Source of the DNA: Orientallactaga sibirica
Taxonomy: Eukaryota; Chordata; Mammalia; Rodentia; Dipodidae
Direction: 5' to 3'
Assembly (NCBI GenBank): GCA_036365145.1
Contig: JAEOAD010002712.1
Coordinates: forward strand, 3,925,001 to 3,989,000
Length of the DNA: 64,000 bases
Under the pieces are notes generated by a model. The model was not told the DNA's origin and searched no databases. It worked only from the letters and a program-made list of their open reading frames with translations. The translations under genes and the position numbers were made by a program. Shown in pieces: positions 33,033 through 44,024 of this stretch (position 1 is the stretch's first letter; every line of letters starts with the position of its first letter).

Positions 33033-33725
33033 TCCATATGATAATTAAAAGTCTTTTTCACAGCATGAATTTACAAGGTGACACGATGTTCTGTTCGGTC
33101 TCATTGGCCATGTGATGTTTAGGCTTATTGCCCGCACTTCTTTTTTCTACTTTATCATCGTCAACAGCAACACAGAATCTCTCTGTGTCACGCTCCCTAT
33201 TGTTTCTTTTCTTCTGATTGTTCTTGGGTTACGTAGCAGATAGACACACGTTGCTCGGTGGATTCTCACCAAGCTCTGCAGCCTCGTGCTGAGCAAAGAG
33301 GACACAGCCAGCTCCCAGACCCTCCTCATCTCCCGCTCCCCTGGCCTTCCTCCACCCACAGAAACCACCATGCTAATTTCAAACACCAGTCTGCTTGTGT
33401 CGACTCTGAAACTTAGATAACTGAAATGAAACAGGAATATTTTGTTTTGCTCACGACTGCTTTTGAGAGAGGGAAGGAGGCCTGTTTTGAGGGAAGGAGG
33501 CCTGTTTTGGATTGTATCAGGAAGGGTTCCTGTTTCATGTAACCTGTGGCATGAATACTCATTGATCTCGTTGTTGTTCACTTGATTATTTCTTACATGA
33601 ATGTTCTCACTTCTTCTCGTAGCACCCTCGTTGCTATGGGGGCCCTTCAGGGCCACAGGTGCTGAGTATATCATTCGGGAATGTGGATTCTCAATTGTCC
33701 CGAGACATCATTTAAAGTGGCTGCG
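33033..33725. other. KCNH1 intron, nothing recognised
   Basis: No gene signal. A 175-codon antisense open frame (33674-33147) lacks any recognisable domain or splice framing. A 20-bp tandem duplication lies at 33471-33510. Confidence 0.5.
33471..33510. repeat. 20-bp tandem duplication
   Basis: 'gggaaggaggcctgtttt' is repeated twice in immediate succession. Confidence 0.95.
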
Positions 33726-34470
33726 ATAGCTGAGAATTTCCACTGCTGCGTTCTTCACCCACGCTGGGGATTTCTGTCTGTGGAATTCAATTCTAATTTA
33801 GCCACTTCCTAGTCATTTCTGATTGTAGCTTTATTTGTGATGACTAAAGAGGTTGAGCATCTTTTCACATTTTCTTGTGCATGATGTGTTCATGTACGTG
33901 AGTGTGGGCGCGTGCGTGCCATGACACACATGTGGAGGTCAGAGTGTAACTTTCAGAGTAGATCTTCTCCTTCCATCTTGTTGGTGGCAAGGTCTTCTGT
34001 TGCTCAGACCTCTGTTTGTTAGGCTAGGCGGTCTGCATGCTTGCAGAACGCTATCCGTTCTCTGCCTCCCATTGCACCACAGCCATGCTGGGATCGCAGC
34101 ACGCTGCCACTCTCTCAACCCAGGCACTGAGGCTGGTGTGGCAAGCGCTTTATCTACTGAGCCATCTTCCTGGCCCTCACAGATTGTGGTGCAGGTTGTT
34201 TCTGAGTCTCCCACTTGGTCTCCTTTGCTATACAAGAGAGTATCTTCTTACAGAACCGTACGTAGAGCTCTGTGTTTGGATAGAGGCCCCTCACGCTCTG
34301 TGAGCGTTTCCTCCAGAGCACGTCTTTTCATCTCCTCTCCCAAGAGTGCCTTTTGAGGAACACCCTTTTGGTTTTTATGAGCGCAAAATTTCAGCCTTTC
34401 AATTTATATGCATTAGTGTCTTAAATTTTGCATTCCCAAGTTCAAGATGTGTTCCTCTATGATCTTCCAA
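33726..34470 (-). mobile_element. Old LINE-1 3' region, antisense, split by a SINE
   Basis: 'gatgactaaagaggttgagc' and 'atcttttcacattttcttg' before the SINE, and 'tttgaggaacacccttttgg' after it, are L1 words in order. Confidence 0.6.
33883..34178 (-). mobile_element. GT-led composite SINE
   Basis: 'gtgtgggcgcgtgcgtgcc', 'cacatgtggaggtcagag', then 'gagccatcttcctggccc'. It sits inside the L1 relic. Confidence 0.68.
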
Positions 34471-34510
34471 AAATTGCACTGTTTTCTTTTTTATTATTTA
34501 AAATTGTTGT

Positions 34511-34818
34511 GTTCATATATTTGTGTATGTGTGTGCGCGTTCGTGTGTATGTGTGTGTGTGTGTGCGTGTGTGTGTGGCGGTCCGAGGTTGACATCAGGT
34601 ATTCTCACTGGCTCTTAATCTTATTCACTGAGACACAGTCTCTTGCCAAACTTGGAGCTCACTGAAGCAGTGAGTCCCAGGATCCTCGTCTCTCTGCCTC
34701 TCCAGAGCTGGGATTACAGACAGCACCACCATGCCTGGCATTTTATGTGGGTGCTGGGGATCCAAGCTTATGTCTCATGCTGTGTGCAAGCACTTTATAG
34801 AACCATCTCCCCAGCCCA
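34511..34818 (-). mobile_element. GT-led composite SINE
   Basis: GT tract 34521-34577, 'gctgggattacagac' in the middle, and the end 'accatctccccagccc'. Confidence 0.7.
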
Positions 34819-35186
34819 GATTTGACCATTTTCTGCTCACAGATCTCAATTCCATTTAGGATTAATGTTTCAAATTTTTTTTTTTTTTTGCCCTGGGTGG
34901 CCATGGCTGTCCATTTGGCATGGTCAATCTCTGAAAACATCACCCTTTCTTCATTCGTCTTCAGTCCAACCTTTCACATGTCATGTGTCTCTGTGAGCAA
35001 ATATATTTTCTGTTCCTGAGTGAATATCATGTGCTATGCAATGTAATAATTATACTACTGGTTTTATTTATTAATGAGTAGAATTTACCAGTAAGGCAGT
35101 TTAGGCCTGGAATTTTCTATTGTGAGGAAAATTTGACTTAAAAATTTAATGTATTTAATAATCAAAGATCTATTCAAATTTTATAT
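34819..35186. other. KCNH1 intron, nothing recognised
   Basis: AT-rich, with a T-run at 34877-34890 and possibly degenerate L1; no firm match. Confidence 0.4.
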
Positions 35187-35199
35187 CTGGAGTCAGATT

Positions 35200-35231
35200 T
35201 TTTTTTTTTTAGTTTTTATTTATTTATTGTT

Positions 35232-35266
<35 letters not shown>

Positions 35267-35411
35267 GTATGCCAGGGCCTCCAGCCACTGCAGACAAAGT
35301 CCAGACGCATGCACCACTTTGTGCATGTGGCTTTACGTGCGTCTAGGGAATCAAACCCAGATCATTAGGTTCTGCAGACAAGTGCCTTAACCATGAGCCA
35401 CCCCTCCAGCC
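35200..35411 (-). mobile_element. Dip-type SINE
   Basis: 'ctggagtcag' flanks at 35187-35196 and 35412-35421. GA tract 35235-35262. Confidence 0.93.
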
Positions 35412-35421
35412 CTGGAGTCAG

Positions 35422-36015
35422 TTTTTATAAGCTATATTAGCCTTGAAAATTTTATATTTCATTTAAATGTTCAGAATTATTTGGATTATTATTTCTAGTC
35501 ATTATCTTTTGATCATTTAATGTCTGTGGGCTGTCTGGTGAGTTATAGCCACTTTATTATTTAATCAAGACAGTGGGGTTATGCTATTTTATTCCTGTTT
35601 TTTGTTACATTCCTTCTTCCTTTCTTTCCCATTCTCTTTTCTTCTTCCCTCTGTAATAAGAATGGCTAGGGACTTGCTCACTTGGTTACTAAATATTTTT
35701 AAAGAAGCAACATTTGCTTCAGAGTTTTGAATTTTTTTTTGTCATTCTAGAGATTTGAGCTTTTTAAAATTATGAAATGTATCTGTGCCATAATTCTGCC
35801 TTAAATTTGCACCAGTATTTTCAGTGACATGCTGTATTTTCCACCTTTTAACGTGAGCCCTGCTACATTATCCTATTTTAGACATTTCTAATCAGCCTAT
35901 TTTTAAAACAGCTTGAAACATTTGTCTTTGAATTGGCAGATTTAACTCAGTGTGGCATGTACAATGGGCACATTTAGTGTAGCATTTAGCTTCATTCTTC
36001 TATTGTATCATTCTT
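35422..36015. other. AT-rich intron, possibly degraded L1
   Basis: No gene. At 35534-35574 it shares a 40-base block with 32643-32683. The remainder has L1-like T-rich texture but no clear landmark. Confidence 0.4.
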
Positions 36016-36016
36016 C

Positions 36017-36112
36017 CTTTTTTTTTGTTGTTTTTGAGGAAGGGTCTCACTCTAGCCCAGGCTGACCTGAATTCATTATGTAGCCTCAGGGTGGCCTTGA
36101 ACTCATGGACTT
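36017..36112 (-). mobile_element. B1-like SINE, head missing
   Basis: 'gaggaagggtctcactctag' to 'cttgaactcatgga'. Cut off by the following SINE. Confidence 0.82.
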
Positions 36113-36117
36113 CTTCC

Positions 36118-36340
36118 TGTTTTTTAAAAATATTAATTTATTTTATTTATTTGAGAGAAAAGAGGCAAGAGACAGATAAAGAGAGAGGAGGGGCATGCCT
36201 TCAGCCACTTGCAAGTGAACTCTAGACACATGCGCCACCTTGTGCGTCTGGCTGATGTGGGTCCTGGGGAATCAAACCTGGGTCCTTTGCCTTCTCAGGC
36301 AAAGGCAAATGCCTTAACCACTAAGCCATCTCTCCAGCTC
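36118..36340 (-). mobile_element. Dip-type SINE
   Basis: It contains a small internal duplication 'aggcaaaggcaaatgcc' (36298-36314). Head 'ccatctctccagctc'. Confidence 0.87.
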
Positions 36341-36354
36341 GGAATTCTTCTTCT

Positions 36355-36516
36355 TTTTTTCCTTTTTCTTTTTAGTTTTTCAAGGTAGGGTTTCACTCTA
36401 GCCTAGGCTGACCTGGAATTCACTCTGTAGTCTCAGGGTGGCCTAAAACTCATTGCAGTCCTCCTACTTCTGCCTCCCGAGCGCTGGGATTAAAGGCGTG
36501 CGCCACCACGCCTGGC
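36355..36516 (-). mobile_element. B1-like SINE
   Basis: 'tttttcaaggtagggtttc' to 'ccaccacgcctggc', full length. Confidence 0.9.
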
Positions 36517-36935
36517 AATGCTTCCTTTTTTATTCCATCTGTTTTCTTACATTATTTTGGATTTACTTTGTAACTTTCTATTTCTCATTAACTTTTTATT
36601 TTTCCATATTCTTATTTCAGTGGGCATGCCAGACACGTACTTTTCAAATTCTCTTATAAATTAGTACTGCTGCTGCTTCCAAATGTTGCAAGGATTTTAG
36701 AACACTAAATAGTCACCTTCCTGCTCATTTACCTGCCACTGAAGTCAAGCATGTGCATGTGCACACGCACTCACTCCCACTTCACGTAGGCGCCTTTGTG
36801 CGGTTCCTCCCTCTGGCTTCTGGCTTCGGTCTGGTCAACTTTGCTTTCCTGCTGGATGATGCCCTTAGCATTGATTAGGTCTACTGGTGACTTTTTTTTT
36901 CATGTTCTGTTTGTCGGAAAATATCTTTGTTTTAC
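36517..36935. other. Intron, partly L1-like
   Basis: 36520-36660 is T-rich and L1-like. 36700-36890 looks unique. No coding signal. Confidence 0.4.
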
Positions 36936-37150
36936 TTTTTTTTAGAGAGAGAGGGAGGGAGAGAGAATTGGTGCGCCAGGGCCTCAGCCACTGCAATTAA
37001 ACTCCAGATGCTTGCGCCACCTTGTGCATATGTGCAATCTTGTGCTTGCATCACCTCATGCATCTGGCTTATGTGGGATCTGGAGAGTCAAACATGGATC
37101 CTTTGGCTTTGCAGGCAAGCACCTTAACCACTAAGCCATCTCTTCTGCTC
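36936..37150 (-). mobile_element. Dip-type SINE with internal insertion
   Basis: Between 'ccaccttgtgcat' and 'catgcatctggc' there are about 35 extra bases containing another 'cttgtgc' copy, probably a local duplication. Confidence 0.83.
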
Positions 37151-37159
37151 TTTATTTTA

Positions 37160-37400
37160 CTTTTAAAATATTTTATTTTATTTATTCATATTTTTGAAAG
37201 AGAAAGGGAGAGGCAGATATATATAAATATGGAGAGAGAGAGAGAGAGAGAATGAATGAATACTCCAGGGCCTCTAGCTACTGCAAACAAACTCCAGATG
37301 TATTCACTACCTTGTGCTTACGTGGATACTGGGGAATTGAACCTGGGTCCTTAGGCTTCACAGGTAAGTGCCTTAACTGCTAAGCCATCCCTCCAGCTCT
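37160..37400 (-). mobile_element. Dip-type SINE
   Basis: GA tract 37234-37250; head 'ccatccctccagctc'; part of the core is shortened at 'ccttgtgcttacgtgg'. Confidence 0.86.
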
Positions 37401-37414
37401 ACTTTTTTTCTTTA

Positions 37415-37775
37415 AATCTTTGTATGTGTGTGTATATGATGTGTGTATATGTTTGTGTATATGTGAGTGGGGGCACATGTCTACATAGCATGTGTGTGGA
37501 GGTCAGAGAACAACCTTGGGTGTCAGTCCTCACCCTCCACCCTCCACCTTGCTTGAGGCAGGGTCTCTCATTGTTCACTGCTGCATTCACCAGGCTAGAT
37601 GGCCCGTGAGCTGCTGGGGCTTTTCTTGTCCCCTCTTCCCATTTTGCTGTAAGGGTGCTAGGGTTACAGACACTTGAGCTGCCACATCTGGCCTTTTGGT
37701 GGTTTCTGAGGATCTGAACTCAGGTCCTTTGTGCTGGGTAGGAAGTGCTTTTACCCACCGAGTGATCCCCCAGTT
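37415..37775 (-). mobile_element. GT-led composite SINE
   Basis: One of the clearest copies: GT lead, 'catgtgtgtggaggtcagag', 'ttgaggcagggtctctc', 'gggttacagac' and 'tgaactcaggtcc'. The head is degraded ('gatcccccagttc'). Confidence 0.72.
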
Positions 37776-37794
37776 CTATTTTACTTTACTTCTT

Positions 37795-37829
37795 TAAAAA
37801 ATATATTTTATTTATTTATAAGAAGGAAT

Positions 37830-37881
<52 letters not shown>

Positions 37882-38022
37882 TAGGCATGATAGGGCCTCT
37901 AGTTGCTGCAAACGAACTCCAGATTGTGCATCTGGCTTTACATGGGTACTGGGGAACTGAACCCATGTCATTAGGCTTTGCAGTCATGTCTTAACTGCTG
38001 AGCCACCCATTTCTCCAACCCT
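37795..38022 (-). mobile_element. Dip-type SINE
   Basis: Very long GA tract (37834-37878). A small deletion removes the 'gcatgcaccacct' part. Confidence 0.87.
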
Positions 38023-38035
38023 TACTTTAATTCTT

Positions 38036-38272
38036 TTTTAAAATTGTTTATTTATTTGCAAGGAGAAAGAGACAGAGAGAGAGAGAGAGAGAGAGAGGGA
38101 AGAGAGGCAGACACAGAGAGAATGGGCACACCACGGCCTCTAGCCACTGAAAACGAACTCCAAATGCATGTGCCCCTCGTGCATCTGGCTTACATGGGTC
38201 TTGGAGAATCAAACTGGGATCCTTTGGCTTCGCAGGCAAACACCTTAACCACTAAGCCATCTCTCCAGTCCC
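38036..38272 (-). mobile_element. Dip-type SINE
   Basis: GA tract 38074-38097; core 'gtgcccctcgtgcatctggc'; head 'ccatctctccagtccc'. Confidence 0.88.
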
Positions 38273-39300
38273 CTTACTTTTATTCTTGAATGATGTTTGC
38301 ATTGTTTATGTATTCTGGATTGGAAAATACTCTTTTTTGGATATTTGGATGTATTTATTCTAAATTTCTGGGTTCTCTAATTTCTTTTGATAATTCACCT
38401 CTTGGTACAATTTTTGTTCTGTTGCAGGATTTTTATTCTTAAGATTCTGCTTCCCTCTCCTGTCCTAATTGTTTAGTAGTTTTATGTAATACGCTTTGTC
38501 TGACCATATCCTCTGGAGAGCTTGTAGGTACAAGGTAATTGATAAAAGGATGACGTGTGGAGGAGTGGGCGGAGCTGAGACAGACCTGGGGCAGGCAACA
38601 GCAAGAGTCTGGATCGGAATGGAATTAGGGCTTTACTGTTCTTCCCACAAGGGTGAGGGAGCTTTGCTTAGAGCTAGACGCAGAGGGAGGCATGAGGAAA
38701 GCCATGGAACAGAGTCAACTTTGTGAGGGATATAGATGGCCTGTGATGACCTGCAGAAAGCAGCTGAGGAGATAAACACCCCTCTCCCCTCTCCTTTCCT
38801 CTCCCTCCAACTCCCATAGTCCTCAGCGGAGACTAGGGACTTGGGAGGAGACATAGGGCTGCTGGGTTCCTGAACCTATGGCTCAGGTATCAACAAGCTT
38901 TGTCTTTTTTTTTTCTGAAATGGGGAAAATAGTCACTATTATAAGCTATGTGGGCCACATCCCATCTCTCTTCCTCTACTCTTATTTTATGGCCCTTTAA
39001 AACACAACTCTGAGCTCACAGGTCATATGAAATTAGGCTACTGGCCAAATTTGGCAAGTTTTGGACAGTTGTCAGCTACTGTCTCTTCTAAACTTCATCT
39101 TTTTCTTCTGCTTCTCAACCCCACGGACTGAGCCTTCCCCTCTGCCCTCCATGGCTCTCACACCCCAAGATGGATTTCCTCACCTGTGGTCTTGCTGTGC
39201 TTGAGTCTGGATTTCCCTGACTCATCTATCTCCCACTTTCCTAATCTGCTCTTTAGCTTTGCTTAATTACTTTTAAAACTTTCCAGCACATTCTAATTTT
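38273..39300. other. KCNH1 intron, nothing recognised
   Basis: The left part (to about 38480) is T-rich and may be old L1. The remainder is unique, with a CT-rich patch at 38780-38815. Confidence 0.45.
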
Positions 39301-39650
39301 GATTATTGCACCAGTGGGCTGTCCATCACTGCAGCGAGCTGCTGAGCAGACTACCTAGGTAAAGAGAGGCCTGCTGTGACTCACAGTTCTGGACTCTCAC
39401 GTCCAAGGGCACATGGTCCATTGGTTTGAGCTTCTGACGAGGGCAGTGGTCCAGCTACTGGTCACACCTCAGTGCAAGAAACAGAGATGATAGTGAGAGA
39501 GAGAGAGAGAGACCCCACAGTCCCTTCAAGACCACTCCCTCAAGGTGACCTGTGGGTCTCTCACTATGGCCCACCTCCTTAGACCCCCTTCTCAGAAGTG
39601 CCAGGGTAGAGCCTCTGGGCTTTGGGTGATGTTCAACAGCTGATCACTAG
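39301..39650. mobile_element. Lx-like rodent L1 3' end, diverged
   Basis: 'tgactcacagttctggact' and 'gtccaagggcacatggtcc' resemble L1 3' ends that carry 'cacagttctgga' and 'gtccaag'. Confidence 0.5.
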
Positions 39651-39696
39651 CCGTTTTTACTTTTTCAGCTAGAGTAGTCATTTGGCCTATTTTATA

Positions 39697-39956
39697 CTTT
39701 TTTTTTGGAGAGAGACAGAGACAGAGAGAGAGGGAGAGGAAGACAGGTAGAGATGGTCGCGCCAGCAGCCTCTCAGCTGCTATAAATGAAATCCAGATGC
39801 GTGTGTCCCCTTGTGGTCAATTTGGCATTGCGCCCTTGTGTCACTTTGCACCTGGCTAAACATGGGACCTGGAGATTGAAACCGCTAGAGATTGGAACCA
39901 GCGTTCTTAGGCTTAGGAGGTAGGCGCCTTAACCGCTAAGCCATCTCTCCAGCCCC
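39697..39956 (-). mobile_element. Long Dip variant with doubled B box
   Basis: 'ccttgtggtcaatttggc' marks the long form. 'gattgaaaccgctagagatt' carries the doubled B-box region. Confidence 0.9.
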
Positions 39957-40345
39957 TATTTTATGCTTTTAAGAGTTCTGTCATAATTCTTGATCTCACC
40001 TTTTATCTTGTCAGGTACAATGAGGATAATCGTTTTATCGTCTGCTTTAAATAATTCCACATCTAGTGTCTCTGAGGGCCTTTTCCTTCTGTGTTTCTCC
40101 TAGTTTTCTGACAATTGTTTCTTCTTTGTGTGATGATCGCTTTTGAATGTGGACTAGACATTCTATGGGAGAAAATGTAGAAATATTTTAGAGCGCTGGC
40201 ACCATTGTTCTTTAGAGAGAATGTTTAAATTTGCTCTTTTGAATACCAGCAAGAAGATTTGCCCAGCACAGTGCCAAGCTTTAGGGGATTTGAAGCCACT
40301 TCAAGGTTGTTTCCTTGTACACTTTGTTCTAGAAATAACCAGTGT
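39957..40345. other. KCNH1 intron, nothing recognised
   Basis: AT-rich, no exon or clear repeat. Confidence 0.45.
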
Positions 40346-40346
40346 C

Positions 40347-40545
40347 AGGCTGGAGAGATGGCTCTGCAGTTAAAGGTGCTTGCTTGTAAAGCCTGCTGGC
40401 TCTGGTTTGATCCCCCAGTACCCTTGCAAAGCCAGATGAACAAAATAGTACATGTGCGTGGAGTTTATTTAAAACACCAAGAAGCCTGGTGTGTATGTTT
40501 TTTTTCTCTCTCTTTTGCTACTTACAAATATATTAATTAAAATAT
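40347..40545 (+). mobile_element. Dip-type SINE, sense, diverged
   Basis: Head 'caggctggagagatggctc'; core 'aaagccagatgaacaaa'; tail A-rich. Its tail is the target of the next SINE. Confidence 0.85.
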
Positions 40546-40559
40546 TAAAAAACAAAATG

Positions 40560-40818
40560 AGGGCTGGAGAGATGGCTGAGCGGTTAAGGCGCCTGCCTCC
40601 TAAGCCTAAGAACGCTGGTTCCAATCTCCAACGGTTCCAATCTCCAGGTCCCACGTTTAGCCAGGCGCAAAGGGGCGCAATGCCACACTTGATCACAAGG
40701 GGGCACATGCATCTGGATTTCATTCGCAGCAGCTGAGAGGCTGCTGGTGCACCCATCTCTATCTTCCTCTCCCTCTCTCTCTCTCTCTGTGTCTCTCTCC
40801 CAAAAAATAAAAATAAAA
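40560..40818 (+). mobile_element. Long Dip variant with doubled B box, sense
   Basis: Clean copy: the head 'gggctggagagatggctgag', identical 13-base words 'ggttccaatctcc' at 40617-40629 and 40633-40645, a CT tract and an A-rich tail. Flanked by an 'aaaaacaaaatg' target duplication. Confidence 0.95.
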
Positions 40819-40831
40819 TAAAAAACAAAAT

Positions 40832-41324
40832 GGCCATTGTGGTTCCAACCTAAAGCAGGATTACAGAGCCTTGTCCTTTGATAGCCTCCAGCCTTTTACC
40901 TCTGTCCCTGAAATCCGGAGGTCAGTCTCAGGCCTCCAGTCCCCCCAAAGCTGCCCCGAATGCTAGATGGACCTCTTGGGTTTTGGCTCCTGGTTGCCCC
41001 ACCCTCCCTGATGTATCAAGCTGGATTTGCAAACAGTCTCTGTGGCTTCCTCCTTGTCCTCAGGGGATAGTCATCTGTCTTACCAGTCCTCTGTGACCAG
41101 AAGACACTCACCATTTCTTTGGGACAAACCATTGACTGGGCATGACCACTACCCTATTAATGCTCTACTTTAAGGGATTTGATGCACACGTCTGCTTGCC
41201 TTCAGTAAGACTGCAAGTTTACAAAACATTATGCTGCTGCTTATATCTCACCAATACCAGTTATTAGTATTTTAAAGTTGCTCATTAAATAGGGCAAGAT
41301 TACAAGCAAATCAGTTTTCTGCTA
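40832..41324. other. KCNH1 intron, nothing recognised
   Basis: Unique sequence; no coding signal. Confidence 0.45.
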
Positions 41325-41500
41325 AGAAAACTGGGTTGAACCCTCTTTCTAGCCATATGACCTTAAGCAATTACATTTAACTTCTCAGTGCTCAGGGCTT
41401 ACCTGGAATGCTGGGGCACGGGATACTCACCCCGGGACTGAGGAGAAAGCATGAATCCAGGAGCAGTGGGCACAGCAGGCTCTGAACCATGAATCCTTCA
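41325..41500 (+). mobile_element. MIR-like relic
   Basis: 'gccatatgaccttaagcaatt' region (41353-41373) and 'acttctcagtgctcagg' follow the MIR core order. Confidence 0.5.
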
Positions 41501-41635
41501 CTCAGTGTTGGACTTACTTTACATTATGACTGGTGTTACTGAGTTCTGGACTCATGCATTTCTTTTTAATTATCATCTCTTTCTCAAAATCATAATCACA
41601 CTTTTGGCTTAGCTCAGATGTTCCTTTTTTCAGTG

Positions 41636-41830
41636 ATTTTATTTATTTGCAAGGAGAGAGAAGGAGAGAAGGAGGAGAGAGAGAGGGTGGGCATGACAGG
41701 AGCTCTTGCTGTTGTAAACAAACTCCTGATGCTTGTGCTACTTTTTTAAAGCCATTTGGCTTAAGTAGGTACTAGGGAATTGATCCTGGGCTGGCAGGCC
41801 TTGTAAGTGAGCACCTTTAACCACTGATCT
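41636..41830 (-). mobile_element. Dip-type SINE, old
   Basis: Strongly diverged core ('cttgtgctacttttttaaag'). The flanks 'ctcagatgttcctt' and 'atcagatgtccttg' suggest the target duplication. Confidence 0.82.
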
Positions 41831-41965
41831 GCAGATCAGATGTCCTTGATTTCTCTGAGCCTCTGTAAGATGTTAGACCCCTGGGTTATGGGTATTTTCT
41901 GTCTTATACTGTAAACATGCTATCTACTCTCTGCTATTCCACAACCAGAATCCAAGGAACAAGTT

Positions 41966-42129
41966 TTTGTTGTTGTTGTTGTTTTTTGTTTTTCGAGGTA
42001 GAGTCTCACTCTGGTCCAGGCTGACCTGGAATTAACTATGTAGTCTCAGGGTGGCCTCGAACTCACTGTAATCCTCCTACCTCTGCCTCCCGAGTGCTGG
42101 GATTAAAGGCGTGCGCCACCATGCCCGGC
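41966..42129 (-). mobile_element. B1-like SINE with (GTT)n tail
   Basis: (TTG)5 then 'cgaggtagagtctcactctg', ending 'caccatgcccggc'. Flanks 'ggaacaagttttt' and 'ggaatgagttttt'. Confidence 0.92.
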
Positions 42130-42486
42130 TTTGGAATGAGTTTTTAAAACCCATTTGATGGCATAACATCCTCCAGCCTGAATGTCCTTGGAGAGCCCTG
42201 ACCTTAACTTTGTGTGTTAATACCATGCTTGTGTCCCTCACCTGGACTGAATAGTCAAATGGGTAGAAATGGACCATAGCCATGTGCTTGACAATGAGCT
42301 GCCCACTTTGTGGAGTGGTGCTGGTCATGAATGGCTCATGTATCTCGTTGCTTCTCTGAAGTATAAAATCCATCTTGGCTGAAAGGGTTTGGGTCTGGTG
42401 CTTTGATCCAGGTTAGATACTTGCATATACACAAATTCAGAAAGCATGTCTCAAATAACTTAACCTGGCTCCATACTCTTAGAAGC

Positions 42487-42487
<1 letters not shown>
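42130..42487. other. KCNH1 intron, nothing recognised
   Basis: Unique sequence; no repeat or exon assigned. Confidence 0.45.

Positions 42488-42488
<1 letters not shown>

Positions 42489-42527
<39 letters not shown>
42489..42527. repeat. (TG)n microsatellite
   Basis: About 19 uninterrupted TG units, a likely polymorphic marker. Confidence 0.97.
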
Positions 42528-42591
42528 TTTAATGGAATAAATTTAGAAGAGGAAGTAAGGAGGAGAAATAACATTTATCACTTATAAATTT

Positions 42592-42814
42592 TTAAAAATG
42601 TTTTCTTTTTATGTATTTATTTGACAGAGAAAGAGGGAGAGAGAGAGACAGAGAGAGACAGAATGGGCACGCTAGGGCCTCCAGCCATTGCATACAAACT
42701 CCAGATGTGTGCGCCCCCTTATGCATCTGACTAATGTGGGTCCTGGGGAATCAAACCTGGGTCATTTGGCTTTGCAGGCAAATGCCTTAACCACTAAGCC
42801 ATCTCTCCAGCCCC
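42592..42814 (-). mobile_element. Dip-type SINE
   Basis: GA tract 42626-42655; 'gtgtgcgccccctta' in the core; head intact. Confidence 0.9.
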
Positions 42815-42877
42815 ACTGAGAAAATTTTATTTGACAAACAGGAACAGAAATCTCAAACAACAGTGGCATGGACATAA

Positions 42878-43035
42878 GTTTTTTTTTTTTTTGGTTTTGC
42901 AAGGTAGGGTCTCACTCTGGTCCAGGCTGACCTGGAATTAACTATGTAGTCTCAGGGTGGCCTCGAACTCTCGGCGATCCTCCTACCTCTGCCTCCCGAG
43001 TGCTGGGATTAAAGGCGTGCGCCACCACGCCCGGC
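42878..43035 (-). mobile_element. B1-like SINE
   Basis: 'ggttttgcaaggtagggtct' to 'ccaccacgcccggc', with CpGs kept ('ctcggcgatcc'), so relatively young. Confidence 0.93.
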
Positions 43036-43311
43036 TTGTTTTTTTTTTTTAAACACACTATCAGAAGCCCATTGGTAGACTATGAGTAATGCTGACTGAG
43101 TAGCTGCGGTTTGCAGAACTGAAGTTTCTGGGGCTTTCTTCTCCCTCCATGTGGGCACATTTGTAGCCATCATGCCCATGTTTTAAATAGAAAAGAAAGA
43201 ATGCAAGATGCAAAAGAGTGTCTGTGCCCGAGTCCCTCGGTTATTGCTGTATTTGGTTACACGATTGTGTCATGTTGTGCTCTTCCATAAGCTCATGAAG
43301 AAGATATAGTT
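43036..43311. other. KCNH1 intron, nothing recognised
   Basis: Short unique stretch between two B1 copies. Confidence 0.4.
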
Positions 43312-43317
43312 TTTTGT

Positions 43318-43470
43318 TTTGCTTTGTTTTTTTTCAAGGTAGGGTCTCACTCTATCCCAGGCTGACCTGGAATTCACTATGTAGTCTCAGGCTGGCCTCA
43401 AACTCATGGCAATCCTCCTACCTCTGCCTCCCGAGTGCTGGGATTAAAGGCTTGTGCCACCACGCCCAGC
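43318..43470 (-). mobile_element. B1-like SINE
   Basis: 'tttcaaggtagggtctcac' to 'ccaccacgcccagc'. Confidence 0.92.
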
Positions 43471-43504
43471 CAGGATAATGTGTTTTGAGAACTCAAGTGT
43501 TTCA

Positions 43505-43665
43505 TAAGTGCTAAGAATTTTGCATATCTTATATGGCGAAGTGCCCCTGATGGTCTTGAGTTTGGCATATCATCATTTTGTGGGAGGTGAGGCTCAGCGA
43601 GGTTGGCCCTGTGCCCAAGCTCACCTGACCAGCAGTCCTGAGGTGGGATCTGATGGGCTTCTTGG
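43505..43665 (-). mobile_element. MIR-like relic
   Basis: 'ggaggtgaggctcagcgagg', 'gtgcccaagctcacctg' and 'gtgggatctg' follow an antisense MIR. Confidence 0.5.
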
Positions 43666-44020
43666 GTTTGGGAGCACACTTTTAGTCACTGTCTCACACC
43701 CACTGGCGCATAACCTAAAAGCAGGTAGAAGCCAGATTGGGAAAGCATTAACTATAAGAAATGGAGACTTTCAACTAACTCCTGGCCACGTCGTTATTTC
43801 CTAATTGATCTTGGTGAGGCATCACTGCTGACCAAGTCTACCCACATCCTTCTCTGGAGTGCCTCTCCCTTTGCTGAACCTGCTTGGTGATTTTCTCTTT
43901 CAAAACCTTGGAAACAAGCCCAATCTTTAAGACCCGAAGAGGTGCCGCTTGTCCTTAAAGACTCGTGGGCCATTTCTTTTCTGCATTTCTATACAACTCT
44001 CTCATGTGACCATCACAGAA
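43666..44020. other. KCNH1 intron, nothing recognised
   Basis: Unique sequence; no coding signal. Confidence 0.4.
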
Positions 44021-44024
44021 TCTT

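Noticed and set aside
33147..33674. 175-codon antisense open frame
   Set aside because: No domain, no splice sites or promoter seen; compatible with chance in intronic DNA.
40560..40660. tRNA-like A and B boxes suggesting a tRNA gene
   Set aside because: They are the heads of dispersed SINEs with A-tails and target duplications; no complete cloverleaf for a functional tRNA was found.
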